Source of the DNA: Methanomassiliicoccales archaeon PtaU1.Bin030 | Lineage (GTDB): Archaea > Thermoplasmatota > Thermoplasmata > Methanomassiliicoccales > Methanomassiliicoccaceae | Direction of reading: 5' to 3' | Assembly (NCBI GenBank): GCA_002067635.1 | Contig: MVRB01000077.1 | Coordinates: 1-24,571 of the forward strand | Length of the DNA: 24,571 nucleotides | Part shown: one piece after another, positions 15,505 to 23,349 of the stretch | Layout: every line of letters begins with the position of its first letter | Position numbering within the stretch: the first letter of the stretch is position 1 | Position numbers and translations under genes: made by a program | The notes under the pieces: model-generated | What the model was told of the DNA's origin: nothing | The model's database searches: none | Seen by the model: only the letters and a program-made list of their open reading frames with translations

Positions 15505-18500
15505 ATGATCGAACGGCCGGCATCCCCCCTGGAGCATAAGATCCAGAGATGGCGGGAGGAGCTCCTGGACATGAGCCTCAGGAACCGGCTCCTCAACTTC
15601 AAGCCCCGCTCCGCGGTGCGCATAACGGCACCGGAGGCCTCGGCGCTCCTCGAGGACCTCGTGGTCAGAGGTCGGACGATCCCCATTATGGAGATGACGG
15701 CGGAGGAGGGTTCGGGCGACGTGCACAAGCTCTCCCTGGCCGCGGACCGACTGTGGGTGCCTCACGACCCTAAGGGCACGGACACCACCCTGAAAAGGAT
15801 TAGGCTGCGAGCCCGCGGGTCCATCCAGGAGCAGGGCGTGAACATTCTTTTCCTGGCTTTGGGCATGGTCACGTGGTACGATCCCAAGGACAAGGCCCAG
15901 GAGCTTATGTCGCCATTGGTCCTGGTGCCCGTGGAGCTGATCAAAGAGGGACCTCTAGTCCCCTTCCGCCTCCGGGCCACCGATGATGACATCGTCGTAA
16001 ACCCCAACCTCGCCTACAAGTTAAAGGTCGATCTTTCGCTCACGCTCCCGGAGTGGCCGGAGGAGCTCATATCCTTTGACGCGTTCTTGGATGACGTGAG
16101 GGCGTCCATCTCGGCCGCACCGGGATGGAAGGTGGAGGCCAGCGTGTATCTCGGCCTCTTCTCCTTCGCCAAGCTAAGCATGTACCAGGAGCTGCTGGTG
16201 GAGCATGAGAGGCTGGCCAAGCATCCGTTCATCAACGCGCTGGCCGGTGATCCATCGCTGCTCCCGGCACTTCCCGACCATCCCAGAGCCGATCGCATGG
16301 ATGCCATGGTCCGCCCCGCTGATTCCTTCCAGATCCTCGACGCCGACTCCTCGCAGCAGGAGGCCATCGAGATGTCCAAGCGGGGGATAAGCTTCGTCCT
16401 CCAGGGTCCGCCCGGCACCGGAAAGAGCCAGACCATCAGCAACATCATCGCCGAGGCCCTGGCACAGGACAAGAGGGTGCTGTTCGTGTCCGAGAAGATG
16501 GCCGCCCTGGAGGTGGTCAAGGGGCGGCTGGAGGACAAAAGGCTGGGCGACTACATCCTGGAGATCCACAGTCAGAAGGCCAGCAAGACCGCGGTGATGG
16601 AGGAGCTTCGTCGGTGCATGATGCCCGCTCCCGTACCCCCGGTGAACATGGACGACCTCAGGAGGCTGGAGCGGGTGCGCGACGAGATCAACGGGTACGT
16701 ACAAGCGCTGCACCTGGTGCGCGAGCCCCTGGGCCGCTCTGCCTTCCAGGTCCTCTCGAGATTGGCCACGCTGCACGAGGCGCCGGACCTGCCCATATCC
16801 ATCCCGGACACCGCCTCCATGCGCTTCGAGGACCTCGAAGCACGTGTGCGTCTGGTAAGGAAGGTCCAGGCCCAGCGTGCTCTGGTCGAGAGGATGGACG
16901 CTCATACCTGGAGGGACCTGCGCACAGACGGCTGGAAGGCCGGGGACGAGGTGACCTTGGCGTCGGCCCTGAGGGAGCTTAGGGACAGCGCTCAGAGGGT
17001 CCAGGACGTCGCCTTAAGGGCGGGCGCGGCCGTGGGCATGGAGGCGCCCCGCTCCCTGGCCGAGGCCCAAAGGCTGCTGTCCCTGCTGCACCGCACCCTC
17101 TCCACCCCATATCCTGAGAGGTCCTGGCTGGTGCCGGGAAGACCGGGTTCCTTGGTCCAGGAGTGCGAGCTGCTGCAGAGGGCTTACCGCCAGAAGGATG
17201 ATGATGAACGGTGGGTCAGAGAGCGCTACCACGAGGAGGTCCGGACCTTGGATGCCAGAGGCCTCCTGTACCGGTTCGAGGCAGAGCACCGGGGCATGCT
17301 CCGCTCCCTCTCCTCCCGCTACAAAGCTGATAGAGCACTAATACTGCAATATCGAAGGGACGGCCGCAGACCCGATCAAAGGGAGATCGTGTCAGACCTC
17401 CGCCGGCTGGTGTCCAACGAGGAGCGGTCCCGAGAGCTCCAGGCCCGGGAGGCTGCCGTTGCTGGCAACCTCGGATCCCGGTTCCGCGGGCCCAGCACGG
17501 ACTGGAACGAGCTGAGGAGCAGCCTATCTTGGACCGCTGATTACCTCAGGGGAACGGAACCTCCGCTCCCGCCACAGCTGGTCCAGGTCCTGTGCGATCC
17601 CTCCGGACCGGGGAGAACGCTGGAGGCCGTGGCCCAGGAAGGAGATGCCACCGTGGCGGCTCTGTCCCGCTGCCTGGGCCAGATACAGCGCTGGTTCGAC
17701 CTCCAGGGCACGACGGGAGCGCAGGACAGGAGCTTCGATGAGCTTATCCTGTTCGCCGAGCGTCATCTCGCGGACCTGCCGTCGATGAAGGAATGGTTGG
17801 AGGCGGCCGCCCTGGAGAGGGCGTGTAGGGAACAGGGCCTGGCCGACCTGTTCCGGATGGGGAGGAAGGGAGAGCTTCCAGGAGGGGACATGGCGGCCGC
17901 GTTCGAGAAGCGCTCTTACCGGCTGTGGTTCGAGCACGTATGCTCCATGGACTCCCGCCTCCGCGACTTCCGAGGGGAGGAACATGAGGAGGCCATCGCC
18001 CGCTTCCGGGAGCTGGACGAGAGGCAGATGGCGATCGCCCAGACAAGGCTCAGGGCCAAGCTGGCCGCGGGGATCGAAAAGGCCTTGAGCGCACAGGCGG
18101 AGAAGGGGAGCGAGCTGGCGGTCCTCAAGAGGGAGCTGGCGAAGAAGAAGAGGTTCAAGCAGGTCCGCCAGCTTTTCCAGCAATGCCCTGACATCATCCT
18201 GAGGCTGAAGCCCTGCCTCCTGATGAGCCCATTGTCCGTGAGCCAGTTCCTCGATCCGGCGGTGGTCAGGTTCGACCTGGTGGTCTTCGACGAGGCCTCG
18301 CAGGTCAGGCCAGAGGATGCCGTGGGCTCGATCATGAGGGGGGCCCAGATCATAGTGGTGGGGGACAGCAAGCAGCTTCCCCCCACCTCCTTCTTCCGTA
18401 GCGAGTCGGGGGAGGTCGAGGACGAGGACCTGGAAGACCTGGAGAGCATACTCGACGAGTGCACCGCCCTCAGCATCAAGCAGCATATGCTACTCTGGCA

Positions 18501-20031
18501 CTACCGCAGCCGGCATGAATCGCTCATCGCCTTCTCCAACCAGCGCATGTACGACGGCCTGCTGAACACCTTCCCCTCAGCAGGACACGAGGCGGGGGAG
18601 TGGGGTGTGAGCTATGTGCGTGTGCCTGATGGAGTGTACGAGAGGGGCAGCAGCCGTACCAATCCAGTGGAGGCAAGAAAGGTGGCCGAGCTGGTGTTCG
18701 ACCACTTCTCCCGCACCCCCGAAAGGTCCCTGGGGGTGATCGCCTTCAGCGAGGCCCAGCAGATGGCTATACTCGATGTCCTGGACGACCTCCGCCGAGA
18801 GAGGCCGGAGTTCGAGAGCCACTTCGCCGAGGACGGGGACGAGGAGTTCTTCGTGAAGAACCTGGAGAGCGTGCAGGGCGACGAGAGGGACGTGATCATC
18901 TTCTCCGTCGGCTACGGCAGGGACCCCCAGGGCAGGATGCACCAGAACTACGGGCCCCTGAACGCCGCAGGGGGGGAGAGGCGCCTCAACGTCGCCATAA
19001 CCCGGGCGAGGATGCACATCAAGCTGGTGGCGTCCATAGGCCCTGAGGACGTGGACGGCTCGATGAGCCAGGGGGCGAGGATGCTGAGGGACTACCTCGC
19101 CTACGCGGCCAGTGGAGGAAGCGAGACCGCGCTCCCTGCCTCCCCGGAGAGAACGATAGCGATCACGTTCGGCACGGAGCTGGAGGATGACGTCCTCAAC
19201 GCCCTGAGCCGTGAGGGATGGAGGGTGCAGAAGCACGTGGGGTGCTCCAGCTACCGCATAGATCTCGCCGTGGAAGACCCCTCCAGGCCCGGGTCTTTTC
19301 TGCTGGGCATAGTCTGCGACGGCGACTCCTATCGCTCCGGCAAGACCGCGAGGGACCGTGACCGGCTGCGGGAGAAGGTGCTGAAGGGGCTGGGCTGGAA
19401 CATCCACCACCTGTGGTCCCGCGATTGGGTGGAGAACAGGGGTCGGGAGCTGGAGAGGATCAGGGCAGAGATCGCCGGGATCAGCGCCTCCCGGGCGGCA
19501 GTGATAAAGAAGGCACCAGTGTACGCAGAGGCATCAAGGGATGTCTTGGAGAACGTCCCCGAGGGACGGTCGCTCCTGAGGACGGCCATGGCGGACCTGG
19601 TCAGGAAGGAGGGGCCGATAGACCGTCCTGGCCTGAGGAGCGCTCTCGAAAGGTCCGGCCTGGGGGATGTGCCCGGGGACATCTTCGATGCCGCTCTGAA
19701 CGAATTGGTCGCGGATAGGTCGGTCGTGGCCAGGGGGGACTTCATCTGGCCCATTGGCATGGTCCGACCCCCCGTAAGGGGACCCCGGGGGGCGGAAGCG
19801 GTGACGCTCGGCCGCGTAGCCCCGGAGGAGCTTGGGGAGGCCGCGCTGTACGTGATGGGTGGCGATGTCCAGATCTCCAAGAGGGAGCTCCTCGACAGGT
19901 TGGCCCGCTTCTACCGCCATGAAAGGCTGTCGGAAGAGGACCTGAAGAGGACCGATGATGCCCTCAGACGCCTGGTGGCGGCCGGTTTCCTTACTACTGG
20001 GGGAACCGACTACTTCAGAAGGCCCCTGTAG
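15505..20031 (+). CDS. giant DUF4011/SF1 helicase/nuclease protein, copy B
   Basis: 1508 residues. The start is ATG with GGAG seven nt upstream (15494-15497). DUF4011 is canonical here: WREELLDMSLRNRLLNFKP. Walker A GPPGTGKS is at 301-308, Walker B VVFDEASQ (DE at 929-930), then VVVGDSKQLPP, VQGDERDVIIFSVGYG (Q1124) and RRLNVAITRARMHIKL (about 1159-1172). The nuclease-like module has SYRIDLAVED (D1253), LLGIVCDGDSY and ARDRDRLREKVLKGLGW, with a DUF3320-like wHTH from about 1358 (MADLVRKEGPID). It lacks copy A's long acidic linker. It is clearly paralogous to copy A along its whole length and probably cotranscribed with it. The role is probably nucleic-acid translocation with cleavage, as in defence; this is inference. 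The stop is TAG. Confidence 0.92.
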   Translation: MIERPASPLEHKIQRWREELLDMSLRNRLLNFKPRSAVRITAPEASALLEDLVVRGRTIPIMEMTAEEGSGDVHKLSLAADRLWVPHDPKGTDTTLKRIRLRARGSIQEQGVNILFLALGMVTWYDPKDKAQELMSPLVLVPVELIKEGPLVPFRLRATDDDIVVNPNLAYKLKVDLSLTLPEWPEELISFDAFLDDVRASISAAPGWKVEASVYLGLFSFAKLSMYQELLVEHERLAKHPFINALAGDPSLLPALPDHPRADRMDAMVRPADSFQILDADSSQQEAIEMSKRGISFVLQGPPGTGKSQTISNIIAEALAQDKRVLFVSEKMAALEVVKGRLEDKRLGDYILEIHSQKASKTAVMEELRRCMMPAPVPPVNMDDLRRLERVRDEINGYVQALHLVREPLGRSAFQVLSRLATLHEAPDLPISIPDTASMRFEDLEARVRLVRKVQAQRALVERMDAHTWRDLRTDGWKAGDEVTLASALRELRDSAQRVQDVALRAGAAVGMEAPRSLAEAQRLLSLLHRTLSTPYPERSWLVPGRPGSLVQECELLQRAYRQKDDDERWVRERYHEEVRTLDARGLLYRFEAEHRGMLRSLSSRYKADRALILQYRRDGRRPDQREIVSDLRRLVSNEERSRELQAREAAVAGNLGSRFRGPSTDWNELRSSLSWTADYLRGTEPPLPPQLVQVLCDPSGPGRTLEAVAQEGDATVAALSRCLGQIQRWFDLQGTTGAQDRSFDELILFAERHLADLPSMKEWLEAAALERACREQGLADLFRMGRKGELPGGDMAAAFEKRSYRLWFEHVCSMDSRLRDFRGEEHEEAIARFRELDERQMAIAQTRLRAKLAAGIEKALSAQAEKGSELAVLKRELAKKKRFKQVRQLFQQCPDIILRLKPCLLMSPLSVSQFLDPAVVRFDLVVFDEASQVRPEDAVGSIMRGAQIIVVGDSKQLPPTSFFRSESGEVEDEDLEDLESILDECTALSIKQHMLLWHYRSRHESLIAFSNQRMYDGLLNTFPSAGHEAGEWGVSYVRVPDGVYERGSSRTNPVEARKVAELVFDHFSRTPERSLGVIAFSEAQQMAILDVLDDLRRERPEFESHFAEDGDEEFFVKNLESVQGDERDVIIFSVGYGRDPQGRMHQNYGPLNAAGGERRLNVAITRARMHIKLVASIGPEDVDGSMSQGARMLRDYLAYAASGGSETALPASPERTIAITFGTELEDDVLNALSREGWRVQKHVGCSSYRIDLAVEDPSRPGSFLLGIVCDGDSYRSGKTARDRDRLREKVLKGLGWNIHHLWSRDWVENRGRELERIRAEIAGISASRAAVIKKAPVYAEASRDVLENVPEGRSLLRTAMADLVRKEGPIDRPGLRSALERSGLGDVPGDIFDAALNELVADRSVVARGDFIWPIGMVRPPVRGPRGAEAVTLGRVAPEELGEAALYVMGGDVQISKRELLDRLARFYRHERLSEEDLKRTDDALRRLVAAGFLTTGGTDYFRRPL

Positions 20032-20070
20032 TCCATAGGGCTTATCGGGAGCGTTCCTGAGGCTGGGAAA

Positions 20071-20080
20071 GTTTATTAAA
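20071..20080 (+). promoter_or_regulatory. TATA box for the L18e-L13-S9-RpoN operon
   Basis: GTTTATTAAA is centred about 48 nt before the L18e ATG at 20124, predicting a leader of about 20-25 nt that includes GAGGGAG as a ribosome binding site. Confidence 0.5.
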
Positions 20081-20123
20081 CCCCTGCCTATTAGAGGCTC
20101 TGCTCAATGTCGAGGGAGTCAGA

Positions 20124-20486
20124 ATGAAACAGATCAGGAAAACGGACCCCAACCTGGTGGCCCTCATCAACGACCTGAAGAGGGAGTCCAGGGAGAGGGA
20201 GACCGCCATCTGGCGAGACATTGCTCAGAGATTGGAGAAACCCAGCCGAAGCTGGGCCGAGGTCAACCTGAGCAAGTTGGAGAGATATGCGAACGAGGGC
20301 GATGTCATCGTCGTCGCCGGCAAGGTGCTAGGCGCTGGAAGCCTCAAGAAGAAGGTCACGGTAGCAGCGTTCCGGTTCTCGGAATCGGCCGCCAAGGCCA
20401 TAGACGAGGCCGGCGGGAAGAGGATGACCATCACCGAGCTGGTCGCTGATAACCCAACGGGCAACGGCGTAAGGATCATGGGGTGA
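20124..20486 (+). CDS. rpl18e: 50S ribosomal protein L18e
   Basis: 120 residues, the usual archaeal length. IRKTDPNLVALINDLKRESRE at the N-terminus, VNLSKLERYANEGDVIVVAGKVLGAG in the middle and KRMTITELVADNPTGNGVRI at the end are family-typical. It is a large-subunit protein related in fold to bacterial L15. It is first in the classic archaeal order L18e-L13-S9-RpoN, and its stop overlaps the ribosome binding site of L13. Confidence 0.97.
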   Translation: MKQIRKTDPNLVALINDLKRESRERETAIWRDIAQRLEKPSRSWAEVNLSKLERYANEGDVIVVAGKVLGAGSLKKKVTVAAFRFSESAAKAIDEAGGKRMTITELVADNPTGNGVRIMG

Positions 20487-20491
20487 GCCAA

Positions 20492-20911
20492 ATGGTAGCT
20501 GTCATCAATGCAGAAGGGCACATCCTGGGACGCCTGAGCACCAATGTGGCCAAGCGCCTGCTGAACGGCGAGGAGATCGTCGTGGTGAACGCCGAGAAGG
20601 CCATCATCACCGGCAACAGGGCTGTGGTGTTCGAGAACTACACTGCCAAATACAAGCGAGGCAAGCAGATCAACGGTCCGTTCTTCCCCAAGAGGGCCGA
20701 CCTGATCCTGAAGAGGACAGTGCGGGGAATGATCCCATACAAGACCTCCCGCGGCAGGGACGTGTACAGGAACCTGAAGGTGTTCGTGGGCGTGCCCAAA
20801 GATATGGCGACCGCGAAGATGGAGAGGATCGAGAGCGCGACCAACCTGTGGACGGACAAGTATGTCACCCTGGGAGAGGTAGCAGAGCACCTCGGATCGA
20901 GGTTGAGGTGA
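20492..20911 (+). CDS. rpl13: 50S ribosomal protein L13
   Basis: 139 residues from the ATG at 20492 (MVAVINAEGHILGRLSTNVAK). A GTG at 20483 would add three residues, but it is part of GGGGTGA, which serves better as the ribosome binding site five nt before 20492. VVVNAEKAIITGN and RGMIPYKTSRGRDVYRNLKV are typical of L13. It binds 23S rRNA early in large-subunit assembly. It ends five nt before the S9 start. Confidence 0.97.
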   Translation: MVAVINAEGHILGRLSTNVAKRLLNGEEIVVVNAEKAIITGNRAVVFENYTAKYKRGKQINGPFFPKRADLILKRTVRGMIPYKTSRGRDVYRNLKVFVGVPKDMATAKMERIESATNLWTDKYVTLGEVAEHLGSRLR

Positions 20912-20916
20912 ACAAC

Positions 20917-21318
20917 ATGGCAGAAGTTGCAAATACCAGCGGCAAGAGGAAGGAGGCCGTGGCCCGGTGCGTCGTCAGCGAGGGCAGCGGCAGGGTCAGG
21001 ATCAACAACGTCCCGATCGAGATCTTGACTCCAGAGATCGTTCGCCTCAAGATCATGGAACCAATGGTCCTCGCCGGGGACAAGGCGTCCAAGGTCGATG
21101 TCTCGGTGAACGTCCAGGGAGGTGGCTTCATGGGCCAGGCGGAGGCAACGCGAACAGCGATCGCCAAGGGCCTGGTAGAATTCCTCAAGGACGAGGAGTT
21201 GGAAAGGCTCTTCAAGGACTACGACCGTTCCCTTCTTATCAGCGATCCCCGCAGAAAGCTTCCCAAGAAGCCTCTGGGTCGCGGAGCAAGGAAGAAGAGG
21301 CAGAAGTCCTACAGGTGA
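20917..21318 (+). CDS. rps9: 30S ribosomal protein S9
   Basis: 133 residues from the ATG at 20917, preceded by GAGGTGA with five nt spacing; the frame stays open upstream, but those codons overlap L13. TSGKRKEAVARCVV at the N-terminus, VQGGGFMGQAEATRTAIAKGL in the middle and the Arg/Lys-rich end GRGARKKRQKSYR are conserved; in S9 this tail reaches the P-site tRNA. It lies between L13 and RpoN. Confidence 0.97.
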   Translation: MAEVANTSGKRKEAVARCVVSEGSGRVRINNVPIEILTPEIVRLKIMEPMVLAGDKASKVDVSVNVQGGGFMGQAEATRTAIAKGLVEFLKDEELERLFKDYDRSLLISDPRRKLPKKPLGRGARKKRQKSYR

Positions 21319-21322
21319 ACAG

Positions 21323-21514
21323 ATGATCATCCCAGTAAGATGCTTCACGTGCGGAAAGGTCATCGGTGGCGTTTATCAGACGTACCTCAAGCGGGTGCAA
21401 CTGGGCGAGGATCCCCAACAGGTATTGGACGACCTCGGACTGCGGCGATACTGCTGCCGCCGCATGATCGTAGCGCACGCGGACCTCATCGACGAGGTCA
21501 TCCCGCTGGGCTGA
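21323..21514 (+). CDS. rpoN: DNA-directed RNA polymerase subunit N
   Basis: 63 residues, the family's normal size. C7xxC10 (RCFTCGK) and the adjacent C44-C45 (RRYCCRRM) form the zinc site of the archaeal Rpo10/eukaryotic Rpb10 family. GGTGA lies four nt before the ATG and is shared with the S9 stop. In many archaea RpoK, enolase and S2 genes follow; here a tRNA gene and a low-GC region follow instead. Confidence 0.97.
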   Translation: MIIPVRCFTCGKVIGGVYQTYLKRVQLGEDPQQVLDDLGLRRYCCRRMIVAHADLIDEVIPLG

Positions 21515-21515
21515 A

Positions 21516-21525
21516 ACTTAATAAA
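21516..21525 (+). promoter_or_regulatory. TATA box for tRNA-Pro
   Basis: ACTTAATAAA lies at the rpoN stop codon, centred about 32 nt before the tRNA's first base, the expected archaeal promoter spacing. Confidence 0.5.
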
Positions 21526-21552
21526 CCCCTTTACTATAACCCCTTCATCCAC

Positions 21553-21628
21553 GGGTCTGTGGGGTAGCTTGGTATCCTTCCAGCTTGGGGTGCTGGTGAC
21601 TCCGATTCAAATTCGGACAGACCCACCA
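21553..21628 (+). tRNA. tRNA-Pro (anticodon GGG), CCA encoded
   Basis: The acceptor stem GGGTCTG (21553-21559) pairs with CAGACCC (21618-21624), then discriminator A and encoded CCA (21626-21628). The D arm is GGGTAGCTTGGTATCCT. The anticodon arm CCAGC-TTGGGGT-GCTGG gives loop TTGGGGT with anticodon GGG at 21587-21589, reading CCC and CCU. The T arm TCCGA-TTCAAAT-TCGGA is perfect. There is no intron. The tRNA is followed directly by an AT-richer region with a methyltransferase, a common arrangement where elements integrate at tRNA 3' ends. Confidence 0.95.
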
Positions 21629-21652
21629 TTATCCTCTCCTCTAGAATTGCTA

Positions 21653-21657
21653 TTTTT
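21653..21657 (+). terminator. T-run after tRNA-Pro
   Basis: TTTTT occurs 25 nt after the encoded CCA, in the context CTATTTTTGTT. Archaeal termination often uses such runs on the non-template strand. It is short, so support is weak. Confidence 0.35.
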
Positions 21658-21821
21658 GTTCTGTGATGAGTCTTGCCGATCAGACGCCTGAGCTCATATA
21701 ATATGACGCCAGGTAGCACCTGATGGCTTCCCATGTTATCATTGGTAGGCGCTAAAACCCAGGCAGTATGGTCCAATCCCCTTGCAAAACTCAAGCGAGA
21801 CAAGCAGCATAAGAACACGAG

Positions 21822-22961
21822 ATGCAGCATTTCGTCAATAGAATTGAGGTCACCATATTCTTATCAGGCCATGCCATAACTCATCTGGTGGCAGTGCGGT
21901 CAGCGATATCAGATGTCCCTGTAACTGGACACCGATTCCCGTCCACAAGATATCAGGGCTCCAAACAAAAGCTAGTGGGCTGGATATGGGATTCCATAAA
22001 GGACCTCCCCTTCGATAGCGTTCTCGATGCCTTCAGCGGAACTGCTTCCGTCAGTTACCACGCGAAGCTGCATGGTAAGAGCGTGGTTTCCAATGATATT
22101 CTGAGGTTCAATCACCAGATAGCTCTCTCGCTGATCCAGAACGACAGCGTTACGCTCAGCGACGAGGACATATTGCAGGTCCTGACCAAAGACCCGTCGG
22201 TGGAGTACCCGACATTCGTTCAGGACACGTTCAGAGATATTTACTACACTGATGAGGAGAATGCATTCCTGGACATGGCCATAACGAACATCTCCCGTCT
22301 TGACGATGACATGAAAAGGGCCTTGGCATATTCTGCTTTGGGCCAGGCCTGCCTTGTGAAGAGACCGTTCAACCTGTTCCATCGGAAGAACCTTTATATC
22401 AGGTTAGCCGAGGTTGAGCGGTCCTTTGGGAACAAGGCCACCTGGGATGGAGATTTCGCAGAGTACTTCTGTCGGTTCGCACAGGAGTTCAACCATGCGG
22501 TTTTCGCCAACGGCCGAGAGAACAAGGCATTGAACGCGGATGCCTTCGACCTCGCCGAATCGACTGATCTGGTCTATATCGATACTCCCTACGTATCGGA
22601 AGCAGGGGTGGGGGTTGACTACTCCCAGTTCTACCATTTCCTTGAGGGCATAGTGGACTACGATAATTGGCGGTCCCGGATCGACGTGAGGTCAAAGCAC
22701 CGTCGTCTAGTAGTAGAGAGATCGCCATGGACAGATAGGGAGGAGATCGTGGGAGCCTTCGATCGGTTAATAAGGAAGTTCGATGATCGAACGATAGTTA
22801 TCTCCTATAGATCGCCTGGAATACCTACAGAGAAGTGTATCAGCGAGATCGTGGGGCAATACTGCGATGTCGTCAAGGTGGTCAGGAAGGAGTACAAGTA
22901 CGTTCTTAGTAAGAGGGAGGAGCGGAAGAACGGCGAGCTGCTTATCATCGGCCATTCCTAA
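21822..22961 (+). CDS. D12-class adenine-specific DNA methyltransferase
   Basis: 379 residues from the ATG at 21822; GTG starts at 21888 or 21894 would fit the family better, since the conserved block begins at TRYQGSKQKL (R43-K48). That block is motif X; VLDAFSGTASVSYHA (D69-G73) is motif I for SAM; VYIDTPYV (D254-Y257) is motif IV, with Thr replacing the first Pro of DPPY. The order X-I-IV and the size fit Dam-like (PF02086) enzymes. It methylates adenine N6 in DNA; the target site cannot be read from sequence. No restriction endonuclease gene lies beside it, so it is an orphan within this window. Base composition is more AT-rich than upstream genes, and its position after tRNA-Pro suggests horizontal acquisition. 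Confidence 0.9.
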   Translation: MQHFVNRIEVTIFLSGHAITHLVAVRSAISDVPVTGHRFPSTRYQGSKQKLVGWIWDSIKDLPFDSVLDAFSGTASVSYHAKLHGKSVVSNDILRFNHQIALSLIQNDSVTLSDEDILQVLTKDPSVEYPTFVQDTFRDIYYTDEENAFLDMAITNISRLDDDMKRALAYSALGQACLVKRPFNLFHRKNLYIRLAEVERSFGNKATWDGDFAEYFCRFAQEFNHAVFANGRENKALNADAFDLAESTDLVYIDTPYVSEAGVGVDYSQFYHFLEGIVDYDNWRSRIDVRSKHRRLVVERSPWTDREEIVGAFDRLIRKFDDRTIVISYRSPGIPTEKCISEIVGQYCDVVKVVRKEYKYVLSKREERKNGELLIIGHS

Positions 22962-23163
22962 ATCTATAAACATATCGTTACCCCGATCTCACCACCATCA
23001 TGTTCCATGTAAGATCTTCAATGGTCTAGTTAAACGAGATTTTTCAAGCGTTCATCAGACCATTTACATCTCTTCGAGCTTTTATTATGGGGGCCACTAG
23101 GAAATAATTACTTATAGAAAATAAATAGCAATATATATACATGCAAAACCATAAGGTATTGGG
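22962..23163. other. AT-rich intergenic region
   Basis: A 202-nt gap. It has a TATA-like CTATAAACAT just after the methyltransferase stop and a strong TATA box at its right end (annotated separately). I see no gene here. Confidence 0.5.
23131..23140 (+). promoter_or_regulatory. strong TATA box for a small ORF
   Basis: ATATATATAC is centred about 28 nt before the ATG at 23164, the precise spacing for leaderless initiation at that codon. It is the best reason to believe the small ORF is expressed. Confidence 0.55.
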
Positions 23164-23349
23164 ATGCCGCAGATAGAGACAACAGTACACTTCGATGAAT
23201 CAGAGGAAGGGAGACTTATTGACAGGGACAAGGCGATAGAGTACCTCAATGCTCTAGCGACGATCGCATACCTATGCGATGAGTACGAGAGGGCCTCAGC
23301 ATTCTCTGAGGCTAAAAGAGTGATTGAGCGGATGAGCGGTACAGACTGA
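23164..23349 (+). CDS. small hypothetical protein
   Basis: 61 residues, acidic and mostly helical by composition. The N-terminus (MPQIETTVHFDESEEGRL) looks like a strand plus a charged turn, followed by DRDKAIEYLNALATIAYL and EYERASAFSEAKRVIERM, two amphipathic helices that could form a hairpin or dimer, somewhat like a single TPR unit. It has no signal peptide, membrane segment or cysteine motif. I do not recognise the family. Support comes from the well-placed TATA box and sensible amino-acid composition. It is the only convincing ORF in the last 1.6 kb. It could be a remnant accessory protein of an integrated element. Confidence 0.55.
   Translation: MPQIETTVHFDESEEGRLIDRDKAIEYLNALATIAYLCDEYERASAFSEAKRVIERMSGTD

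Noticed and set aside
21534..21830. 98-codon minus-strand frame across tRNA-Pro
   Set aside because: It reads through a well-formed tRNA and has no recognisable motif.
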